From positions 1-5,223 of the forward strand of contig JAFDXS010000209.1 in NCBI GenBank assembly GCA_018267795.1: a stretch of 5,223 bases of DNA, read 5' to 3'. Numbering within the stretch: position 1 is the first letter of the stretch; each line of letters begins with the position of its first letter. Source of the stretch: Bacteroidota bacterium (GTDB taxonomy: Bacteria > Bacteroidota > Bacteroidia > Chitinophagales > Chitinophagaceae). The translations under genes and the position numbers were made by a program. Below, piece after piece: positions 1 to 4,682 of this stretch. The notes beneath the pieces were generated by a model. The model was not told where the DNA came from and did not search any database. It worked only from the letters and a program-made list of their open reading frames with translations.

Positions 1-126
1 ATTTATTTGCTTGTCGCTCTGGTTTACAAACGTATAGTTGTAACTCCCCTGTTTCTTGCAGCCGGCAGCAAAAGCCACTATTACTGCCAGCAAGCACAAT
101 ACATGTATCCTTTTTAAAATGTACAT
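1..126 (-). CDS. Putative lipoprotein, N-terminal part only (runs off the left edge)
   Basis: Reading the minus strand from the ATG at 126-124 gives 42 uninterrupted codons to base 1, so the C-terminus is missing. The N-terminus is a classic lipoprotein signal peptide: positive residues (Lys5, Arg6), a hydrophobic core at about residues 8-20 (VLCLLAVIVAFAA), then a lipobox Ala-Ala-Gly-Cys with Cys23 as the predicted lipidated residue. The mature protein begins CKKQGSYNYTFVNQ. The residues right after the cysteine are basic and not the acidic cluster described as the surface-export signal in some Bacteroidota, which weakly favours retention on the periplasmic side (inference). The gene is divergent from the T9SS-cargo gene with a 177-base spacer. 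Not enough of the mature protein is visible to name a family. The signal peptide and clean reading frame make a real gene likely, although the stop codon lies outside the window. Confidence 0.75.
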   Translation of the reverse strand, partial: MYILKRIHVLCLLAVIVAFAAGCKKQGSYNYTFVNQSDKQIN

Positions 127-146
127 CTTTATTATATTATGCAATG

Positions 147-154
147 TAAAGTTA
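147..154 (-). promoter_or_regulatory. Possible -7 element for the minus-strand lipoprotein gene
   Basis: On the minus strand this reads TAACTTTA, seven of eight matches to the Bacteroidota -7 consensus TAnnTTTG, and it ends 20 bases before the lipoprotein ATG. That is the same spacing as the two better matches on the plus strand. No clear TTG -33 element lies at the expected distance and the region is AT-rich, so chance is a real alternative. Confidence 0.25.
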
Positions 155-275
155 ATAAATATCCCGCTTTCATTTTGATTCTCAGCAACAGATACCGCGG
201 TTTACAGCCATTAGTCACCAGTTAGTAAATTTTAGAAAATATGACTTCCACCGTACAATTACAGCACTATTTGCC

Positions 276-283
276 TATATTTG
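276..283 (+). promoter_or_regulatory. Probable -7 promoter element of the T9SS-cargo gene
   Basis: TATATTTG is an exact match to the Bacteroidota primary-sigma -7 element TAnnTTTG. It ends 20 bases before the ATG at 304, so the predicted 5' leader is only about a dozen bases, A-rich (AAAATTAAAAATC) and without a Shine-Dalgarno sequence. That is typical of Bacteroidota translation starts. No convincing TTG -33 box lies 17-23 bases upstream, so the promoter may be weak or assisted. Confidence 0.5.
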
Positions 284-303
284 AACCTTAAAAATTAAAA
301 ATC

Positions 304-996
304 ATGAAGAAACTCTTTACCCTCATTGCCTTTATAGGTTTAGCGCTTGGTGCTAAGGCACAGCACACGTGTGATTTGAAAGTTCAAGCATTTGGCCCGG
401 CTTCATTTGGTTCTCTTGATACATTTAATGTGTATTACGTAGTTACCAATTTAGGACCGGATAGTTTTAAAGCTAATTCAGATACGCTTCTATATTATCT
501 GAACGGTAATTTTGCAGGTGGATATATTAAGCTTGCGATGGCAGTAAATCAATCTGATACCTTTGCATTGACGCTTAATTCAGCTGCGTATTCTCATCCC
601 GCGGATTCAACAAGACAAATTTGTATCGAAATTCGTGGTTTGAATACTTCTGCAGACTCAGTAATTGATCATGATTTAACAAATAATGAAAGTTGTATAT
701 CAATTGTTCAGTTAGATGTCAAAAATGTAACATCTAATATTGGTGATATTTCGATGTATCCTAATCCTGCACAATCTATGGCAAACTTTGATGTTAAAAT
801 AAATCAAAGCGCATCGGTTTCTGTTAAAGTTTACGATATGATTGGTCGTGAAGTTTACTCCAATAATGCAGGTAAATTAAATTCAGGTAAACATACTTTT
901 AGTATGAGTACTAACGAACTTGCTAATGGCATTTACATTTATCAGGTTATTGTAGGTGACGAAACAAAAACAGGTAAATTCAACGTTGCTAAGTAA
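304..996 (+). CDS. Small secreted protein with C-terminal T9SS type A sorting domain
   Basis: This is a 230-residue protein with three parts. Residues 1-20 are a Sec signal peptide (Lys2-Lys3, hydrophobic core LFTLIAFIGLALG, predicted signal peptidase I cut after AKAQ or AKA). Residues about 23-136 form a beta-rich domain with a CARDB/Ig-like look: DLKVQAFGP, then VYYVVTNLGPDSF, a region of short strands, and DHDLTNNE near the end. Residues about 147-230 match the type IX secretion C-terminal sorting domain: ISMYPNPA (149-156), VKVYDMIGREV (174-184), LNSGKHTF, LANGIYIYQV (206-215), and a closing GKFNVAK. The expected route is Sec export to the periplasm, then passage through the outer-membrane T9SS with removal of the C-terminal domain and release or attachment at the cell surface. 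Three cysteines (23, 107, 131) lie in the mature part; a disulfide is possible. The gene is more AT-rich than the others here. It stands alone, with its own promoter and terminator. The role of the middle domain is unknown; adhesion is a guess. Confidence 0.88.
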   Translation: MKKLFTLIAFIGLALGAKAQHTCDLKVQAFGPASFGSLDTFNVYYVVTNLGPDSFKANSDTLLYYLNGNFAGGYIKLAMAVNQSDTFALTLNSAAYSHPADSTRQICIEIRGLNTSADSVIDHDLTNNESCISIVQLDVKNVTSNIGDISMYPNPAQSMANFDVKINQSASVSVKVYDMIGREVYSNNAGKLNSGKHTFSMSTNELANGIYIYQVIVGDETKTGKFNVAK

Positions 997-1021
997 TTTA
1001 GTTACTGATCATATTTTCTAG

Positions 1022-1048
1022 GCCGCTCACAAGTTGAGCGGCTTTTTT
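1022..1048 (+). terminator. Intrinsic terminator after the T9SS-cargo gene
   Basis: A perfect 8-bp stem, GCCGCTCA (1022-1029) with TGAGCGGC (1035-1042), closes a 5-base loop (CAAGT) and is followed immediately by six Ts (1043-1048). It lies 26 bases after the stop codon at 994-996. This is a textbook Rho-independent terminator on the plus strand, and it separates the upstream gene from carA. Confidence 0.88.
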
Positions 1049-1258
1049 GTTTCAGAAATGTGGATATCTAAATTTGGAATCCGCATGTCAACAATAGTAC
1101 CTTGCCCAATCAGGAGCATCCCAATCAAGGCCGTCATGTCGAAGGCAAGTGAGCATCTCCTGAAAATATGCAGTTAGTTTAATCAACGAACAATTGCATG
1201 CAAGTTCTTTGACATTACTATAAACTCATTGCATTGGTTTACTTTACGCTTTCCCAAA

Positions 1259-1291
1259 TGCGACATTTTGGGGCATTTTTGCGACATTCTG
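1259..1291. repeat. Pair of 12-base direct repeats spaced 21 bases
   Basis: TGCGACATTTTG (1259-1270) and TGCGACATTCTG (1280-1291) differ at one base and start 21 bases apart, about two turns of the helix. A third, partial GCATTTTTG motif lies between them (1273-1281). This geometry fits two protein-binding half-sites on one face of the DNA, but no regulator is identified. The repeats lie about 240 bases before the carA start, far from the likely promoter. Confidence 0.5.
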
Positions 1292-1298
1292 CCCACTA

Positions 1299-1328
1299 AT
1301 GTTACTTTTTATAAAAGTATAATAACAT
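1299..1328. repeat. AT-rich imperfect inverted repeat
   Basis: The core ACTTTT (1304-1309) and AAAAGT (1313-1318) are perfect complements around a 3-base centre. They are flanked by ATGTT (1299-1303) and AACAT (1324-1328), also complementary, with an extra five bases (ATAAT) on the right arm. It could be an operator or a weak hairpin. The low GC content makes chance symmetry fairly likely. Confidence 0.35.
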
Positions 1329-1339
1329 AATACAGGAAA

Positions 1340-1357
1340 GCCTTTCAGCCGAAAGGC
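1340..1357. repeat. 7-bp hairpin in the carA upstream region
   Basis: GCCTTTC (1340-1346) pairs perfectly with GAAAGGC (1351-1357) around a tetraloop AGCC. There is no T-run after it on the plus strand and only three Ts on the minus strand, so it is not a good terminator in either direction. It lies more than 150 bases before the likely carA transcription start, so it would be outside the mRNA unless an upstream promoter is used. Confidence 0.4.
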
Positions 1358-1431
1358 CATCCCAAAACCTCCCAAAACAAAAAAGTTACATCTTGGAACA
1401 TTTATCGGGTATATACATTCATTTACTCGCA

Positions 1432-1464
1432 GACTTATGATCTATGACTTACTACTTACGATTA
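1432..1464. repeat. Degenerate tandem heptamer array (consensus GACTTAY)
   Basis: Four consecutive 7-base units can be laid out without gaps: GACTTAT (1432-1438), GATCTAT (1439-1445), GACTTAC (1446-1452) and TACTTAC (1453-1459), followed by a partial unit GATTA (1460-1464). Units 1 and 3 differ only at the last base. The period of seven is clear although the units have diverged. The array ends about 38 bases before the putative carA -7 element. Its role, as a simple slipped-strand repeat or a regulatory spacer, is unknown. Confidence 0.55.
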
Positions 1465-1502
1465 GCGCACAAAATTTTACCTTTTACTAAGTCTTTTTGA
1501 TT

Positions 1503-1510
1503 TATTTTTG
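1503..1510 (+). promoter_or_regulatory. Probable -7 promoter element of carA
   Basis: TATTTTTG matches the Bacteroidota -7 consensus TAnnTTTG exactly and ends 19 bases before the ATG at 1530. Near-matches to a -33 element lie upstream (TTTA at 1476-1479, TTTTA at 1482-1486). The predicted leader is short and T-rich with no Shine-Dalgarno sequence. The element overlaps the codons that would be used by a TTG start at 1497, which argues for the ATG at 1530. Confidence 0.5.
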
Positions 1511-1529
1511 CACAATTTATTTTTTTTCG

Positions 1530-2642
1530 ATGCCTGCTACACAATCTGTTACTTATCCTGCCTGGCTCTTACTTCAAGACGGCACTTTATTCAAAGGAAA
1601 ATCATTTGGCGCTAAAGGTACTACCGGCGGTGAGATCTGCTTCAATACCGGCATGACTGGTTACCAGGAGGTGTTTACAGACCCTTCTTACACAGGCCAG
1701 GTGCTCATTATGAATACCGCTTACATAGGTAACTATGGCGTAAAGAACGAGGATATAGAGAGCGACTCTGTAAAGATAAAAGGCCTCATCTGCAAAAACA
1801 TATCCGAGCGCTACAGCCGCATGACGGCAAATGACAGTCTTGAGGATTACCTGGTTAAAAATAATATTGTTGCCATATATGATGTAGATACGCGTGCGCT
1901 TGTGCAGCATGTTCGCAGCAAAGGCGCAATGAACTGCGTTATTTCTACAGAAATAAATGATGAAGCTGGCTTAAAGGCAGAGCTCGCAAAAGTACCTGAT
2001 ATGTCAGGGCTTGAGCTTTCTTCTCAGATATCTACTAAGGAGTCTTACACGCTTGGTTCTCCAAATGCACCTATACGCATTGCCGTTATGGACTATGGAG
2101 TAAAGAGAAATATCCTTCAGTGCATGGTGGATAGGGATGCATTTGTAAAAGTATTTCCTGCCAAAACTGATTTCGCAACGCTGCAGGAATTTAATCCTGA
2201 TGGTTACTTCATTTCCAATGGCCCCGGCGATCCGGCTTCCATGGATTATGCTGTAAAGACAATGAAGGAAATCCTGCAGACTAAAAAGCCGTTGTTCGGT
2301 ATCTGTCTCGGCCATCAGCTCTTAGCAGAGGCTAATGATATACCAACATATAAAATGCATCACGGTCACAGAGGCTTAAACCATCCTGTGAAGAATCTTA
2401 TAACAGGCAGATCAGAAATTACTACGCAAAATCATGGTTTTGGTGTAGTGCCTGAAGCAGTGCAGAAAGCAGAAAACATTGAGATCACGCATGTAAACCT
2501 CAACGATGGCTCTATAGAAGGTATCCGCATGAAAAACCAGCCGGCGTTCTCGGTGCAGTATCACCCCGAAGCTACTCCCGGCCCGCACGATTCACGTTAC
2601 CTTTTCGATGATTTCATCGCAATGATAAAAGAAGGTCTTTAG
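1530..2642 (+). CDS. carA: Carbamoyl-phosphate synthase, small (glutaminase) subunit
   Basis: This 370-residue protein is the amidotransferase subunit that hydrolyses glutamine and channels ammonia to the CarB subunit. CarB makes carbamoyl phosphate from bicarbonate, ammonia and two ATP, for pyrimidine and arginine synthesis in the cytoplasm. The N-terminal CPSase small-chain domain spans about residues 9-140, with the hallmark block GEICFNTGMTGYQEVFTDPSY (34-54). The class I glutamine amidotransferase domain spans about 182-367: GPGDP (231-235), the nucleophile elbow GICLGHQ (257-263) with Cys259, TQNHGFGV (299-306), and QYHPEATPGP (343-352) with His345 and Glu347 completing the triad. Length is normal for the family (E. 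coli about 382). The frame is also open upstream to a TTG at 1497, but the ATG at 1530 is preferred because the extra residues MIYFCTIYFFS are not family-like and overlap the promoter. No carB lies next to it here. There is no obvious terminator after the gene, so read-through into the dehydrogenase gene is possible. Confidence 0.97.
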   Translation: MPATQSVTYPAWLLLQDGTLFKGKSFGAKGTTGGEICFNTGMTGYQEVFTDPSYTGQVLIMNTAYIGNYGVKNEDIESDSVKIKGLICKNISERYSRMTANDSLEDYLVKNNIVAIYDVDTRALVQHVRSKGAMNCVISTEINDEAGLKAELAKVPDMSGLELSSQISTKESYTLGSPNAPIRIAVMDYGVKRNILQCMVDRDAFVKVFPAKTDFATLQEFNPDGYFISNGPGDPASMDYAVKTMKEILQTKKPLFGICLGHQLLAEANDIPTYKMHHGHRGLNHPVKNLITGRSEITTQNHGFGVVPEAVQKAENIEITHVNLNDGSIEGIRMKNQPAFSVQYHPEATPGPHDSRYLFDDFIAMIKEGL

Positions 2643-2698
2643 CAATAGCTAATAAATAATTGTAGTAGTATCTTACAGCTCATAGATTATAGTAGTAA

Positions 2699-3658
2699 AT
2701 GAAAAACGAAAAAATACTCATACTGGGTGCCTGCGGACAGATAGGCGTGGAACTGACCCTGGCTCTTAGGCAAACATATGGTAACGATAACGTAATAGCT
2801 ACAGACATACGCGAGGAACATCCTTTGCTGCACGGCACAGGGCCCTATGTAGTCCTCAATGCTATGGATGCTGCTGCTACACATGAGCTTATAAAGAAAG
2901 AAGCCATTACACAGATATATCTTTTAGCAGCACTACTATCTGCTACTGGTGAAAAAGACCCTAAGCGTGCATGGGATATCAATATGCAGAGCTTGCTCCA
3001 GGTGCTTGATTTAGGTGTGCAGGAAAAGTTACATAAAATATACTGGCCAAGTTCTATAGCTGTTTTTGGTCCTACTACACCAAGGGATAATACCCCACAG
3101 CAAACTATTGTTGAGCCACGTACGGTATATGGCATCAGCAAATACGCAGGTGAGCTATGGTGTCAGTACTACAACCAGCGTTGGGGCCTCGATGTCCGCA
3201 GCCTGCGTTATCCCGGACTCATCAGCTGGAAGTCGGAGCCGGGCGGTGGTACCACAGATTACGCAGTAGAGATATATCACGAAGCACTGAAAAATGGCAG
3301 CTATACCAGCTTCCTTTCAGAAAATACATATCTGCCCATGATGTACATGGATGACGCAATACGCGGCACCATAGAACTAATGGAAGCGCCTGCCGATAAG
3401 ATAAAATCACGCATGGCCTATAATATATCTGCTATGAGTTTTTCTCCAAAAGAAATAGCGGCTGCCATAAAATATCACATACCTGATTTTAGGATGGACT
3501 ATGCACCTGACTTCCGCCAGCAGATAGCAGACGGCTGGCCCAAAAGTATAGACGACCGCGCAGCTCGCGGTGACTGGGGCTGGCAGCATGAGTTTGACCT
3601 GAACAGGATGACAAATGAAATGCTGAAACATCTCAAAGAAAAGATGCAACTCGCTTAA
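2699..3658 (+). CDS. L-threonine 3-dehydrogenase, short-chain (epimerase-like) type
   Basis: This 319-residue enzyme belongs to the extended short-chain dehydrogenase/NAD-dependent epimerase superfamily. Its motifs fit the SDR-type L-threonine dehydrogenases known from Flavobacterium, Cupriavidus and animals, which oxidise L-threonine with NAD+ to 2-amino-3-ketobutyrate in the cytoplasm. That product is then split to glycine and acetyl-CoA by a ligase (kbl product) not seen here. Visible features are the Rossmann loop GACGQIG (10-16), Asp36 at the end of the second strand favouring NAD over NADP, LLAALLSATGEKDP (75-88), WPSSIAVFGPTTP (116-128) carrying the catalytic Ser, and the YxxxK pair Tyr144/Lys148. 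The substrate-side blocks are LRYPGLISW (169-177), PGGGTTDYAVEIYHEAL (181-197), LPMMYMDDAI (212-221) and PDFRQQIADGWPKSIDD (270-286), the last followed by DWGW (292-295). Start: ATG 57 bases after the carA stop, no Shine-Dalgarno. The usual symbol tdh belongs to the unrelated zinc-dependent enzyme, so none is given. A generic sugar epimerase is the less likely alternative. Confidence 0.9.
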   Translation: MKNEKILILGACGQIGVELTLALRQTYGNDNVIATDIREEHPLLHGTGPYVVLNAMDAAATHELIKKEAITQIYLLAALLSATGEKDPKRAWDINMQSLLQVLDLGVQEKLHKIYWPSSIAVFGPTTPRDNTPQQTIVEPRTVYGISKYAGELWCQYYNQRWGLDVRSLRYPGLISWKSEPGGGTTDYAVEIYHEALKNGSYTSFLSENTYLPMMYMDDAIRGTIELMEAPADKIKSRMAYNISAMSFSPKEIAAAIKYHIPDFRMDYAPDFRQQIADGWPKSIDDRAARGDWGWQHEFDLNRMTNEMLKHLKEKMQLA

Positions 3659-3666
3659 AATATACT

Positions 3667-3694
3667 GATGCCGGTCCTGATAAAGACCGGCATC
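3667..3694 (+). terminator. Perfect 10-bp hairpin, possible terminator after the dehydrogenase
   Basis: GATGCCGGTC (3667-3676) pairs perfectly with GACCGGCATC (3685-3694) around an 8-base loop. It lies 8 bases after the dehydrogenase stop codon, as a terminator would, but only two Ts follow (CTTACTC) on the plus strand. It also sits 19 bases before the sirtuin ATG. It may be a weak terminator, a 3'-end-stabilising hairpin, or an attenuating structure in a shared transcript. Confidence 0.5.
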
Positions 3695-3713
3695 TTACTC
3701 TAAACTATATGCT

Positions 3714-4400
3714 ATGGCTAAGCAGAAACTGGTAGTGCTAAGTGGTGCAGGCATCAGTGCAGAGAGTGGCCTGAAGACCTTCAGAGACAGCGATGGCTTA
3801 TGGGAAGGTTATAACATAGAAGATGTGGCTACCCCGCGAGCATGGCGCCGCAACCCCGAGTTGGTACTGGACTTCTACAACATGCGCCGCAAAAATGTAA
3901 TGGAAGCCCAACCCAATGCCGCCCACATAGGCCTTGCAAAACTACAGGAGTACTACGATGTGCACATCATCACGCAAAACATAGATGATCTCCATGAGCG
4001 CGCCGGCTCTAACAATGTATTACACCTGCATGGTGAGATACTGAAGATGAGAAGTGAGCGTAATGAGCATAAGCTTTATCCAATAGTAGGAGATATAAGG
4101 TATGGAGATAAGGCAGAAGATGGTAGCCAGTTTCGCCCGCATGTAGTGTGGTTTGAGGAACCGGTACCAATGATAGAGGAGGCAGTGCCAATAATGGCTG
4201 CAGCAGATATATTCGTACTTATTGGCACCTCGCTTGCTGTCTATCCTGCTGCAGGGCTTGTTGAGTTTGTAAAGCCGGGAGTGAAGAAGTATGTGATTGA
4301 TAAGCGAATACCATCAGTAGGCAGCTATAACAACGTCATTCCGATTGAAAAGCCTGCTACGGAAGGCGTTCAGGAGTTGCTGCGGCTTTTGGGGTATTAA
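3714..4400 (+). CDS. cobB: NAD-dependent protein deacylase, sirtuin family (CobB-like, cysteine-free)
   Basis: This 228-residue cytoplasmic sirtuin removes acyl groups from protein lysines, consuming NAD+ and giving nicotinamide and O-acyl-ADP-ribose. Visible features are the NAD-binding block GAGISAESGLKTFRDSDGLW (11-30), DVATPRAW (37-44), the TQNID motif (87-91), the catalytic His106 in LHLHGE (103-108), RPHVVWF (141-147), and GTSLAVYPAAGL (171-182). Tyr55 and Arg58 in FYNMRR are the pair that in SIRT5 and E. coli CobB bind the carboxylate of succinyl or malonyl lysine, so desuccinylase activity is plausible. Two oddities stand out. The zinc-ribbon segment (about 109-141) has no cysteine, and neither does the rest of the protein, so the usual four-Cys zinc site is absent. 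The common WFGE is WFEE (146-149). All catalytic residues are present, so the protein is likely active as a zinc-less sirtuin. The 3' end overlaps the convergent Cdd1-family gene by 4 bases. Start: ATG at 3714; no Shine-Dalgarno. Confidence 0.93.
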   Translation: MAKQKLVVLSGAGISAESGLKTFRDSDGLWEGYNIEDVATPRAWRRNPELVLDFYNMRRKNVMEAQPNAAHIGLAKLQEYYDVHIITQNIDDLHERAGSNNVLHLHGEILKMRSERNEHKLYPIVGDIRYGDKAEDGSQFRPHVVWFEEPVPMIEEAVPIMAAADIFVLIGTSLAVYPAAGLVEFVKPGVKKYVIDKRIPSVGSYNNVIPIEKPATEGVQELLRLLGY

Positions 4401-4675
4401 TCATACTTCCAGTTCCACCACTTTAGCTTTTCAGGTTCTCTTTTATTAGCAGCGGTTTCAGCATAGTAGACGGCACAGCGAAAGACATACAACAAACACT
4501 GATCCTGAATGGTGCCGGCATAATGATTAGATGCATCGTAAAGAGCCTGCGGGTCCTTGCCCTTTAGAGCTGCAACGCTGGTTATACCAATATTGCAAAG
4601 ATCATTCGAGATGGAAATGCCTACTCCGGGAATTTGCCTCAGTTCTTTTATAGCCTGTTCCCTAGATGTCATCAT
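4397..4675 (-). CDS. Cdd1-family helix-hairpin-helix protein ('pathogenicity locus' family)
   Basis: This 92-residue cytoplasmic protein is typical in size for the Cdd1 family, named after a gene flanking the Clostridioides difficile toxin locus and found in many harmless bacteria. The N-terminal half is a helix-hairpin-helix-like module: ELRQIPGVGISISNDLCNIG (11-30), with IPGVG (15-19) as the hairpin, then the second helix start ITSVAALKGKDPQALYD (31-47). The C-terminal half carries the family block CLLYVFRCAVYYAE (60-73), with Cys60 and Cys67, and the tryptophan-rich tail KLKWWNWK (83-90). HhH modules often bind DNA without sequence specificity, but no function is established for this family and none is claimed. 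Two adjacent ATGs (4675-4673 and 4672-4670) could start it; which is used cannot be told. It begins 7 bases after the ftsY stop, so co-transcription and translational coupling with ftsY are likely. Confidence 0.88.
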   Translation of the reverse strand: MMTSREQAIKELRQIPGVGISISNDLCNIGITSVAALKGKDPQALYDASNHYAGTIQDQCLLYVFRCAVYYAETAANKREPEKLKWWNWKYD

Positions 4676-4682
4676 CGTTAAA

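Larger units (their letters stand above)
1049..1529. other. 481-base non-coding region upstream of carA
   Basis: No convincing gene lies here. In order it holds: a GC-rich island at about 1076-1162 (bases 1081-1160 are 52% GC by direct count; the next 80 bases are 30%); a pair of 12-base direct repeats (1259-1270, 1280-1291); an AT-rich inverted repeat (1299-1328); a 7-bp hairpin (1340-1357); two copies of CCCAAAAC ten bases apart (1361-1368, 1371-1378); a degenerate heptamer array (1432-1464); and the probable carA -7 element (1503-1510). Within the GC-rich island three short frames are open at once: a 39-codon plus-strand frame from the ATG at 1058, a 36-codon minus-strand frame from the ATG at 1137 that ends inside the terminator, and a 45-codon minus-strand stretch at 1091-1225 with no usable ATG near its start. 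None has a promoter match or recognisable homology, so none is called as a gene. A decayed gene remnant or a small regulatory RNA cannot be excluded. Confidence 0.7.

Noticed and set aside
1058..1177. 39-codon plus-strand ORF in the intergenic GC-rich island
   Set aside because: It is short, starts just after a terminator with no promoter match, resembles no known family, and overlaps two other open frames; left as part of the non-coding region.
1340..1357. Hairpin read as a terminator
   Set aside because: No T-run of useful length follows on either strand, and no gene ends next to it.
1497..1529. Upstream TTG start that would extend CarA by 11 residues
   Set aside because: The extra residues (MIYFCTIYFFS) do not look like CarA, the start is TTG, and the stretch contains an exact TAnnTTTG promoter element; the ATG at 1530 gives a normal-length protein.
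1602..2315. Two minus-strand open frames of about 100 codons inside carA
   Set aside because: They lie wholly within a well-supported plus-strand gene, have no recognisable motifs and are antisense shadows of its codon pattern.
2663..2697. TAGTAGTA occurring twice (2663-2670, 2690-2697) between carA and the dehydrogenase
   Set aside because: The 8-mers are low-complexity and AT-rich, so a chance repeat is likely; no regulatory meaning can be supported.
2687..3649. Several short open frames on both strands across the threonine dehydrogenase gene
   Set aside because: The dehydrogenase is supported along its full length by family motifs; the other frames show no conserved features.
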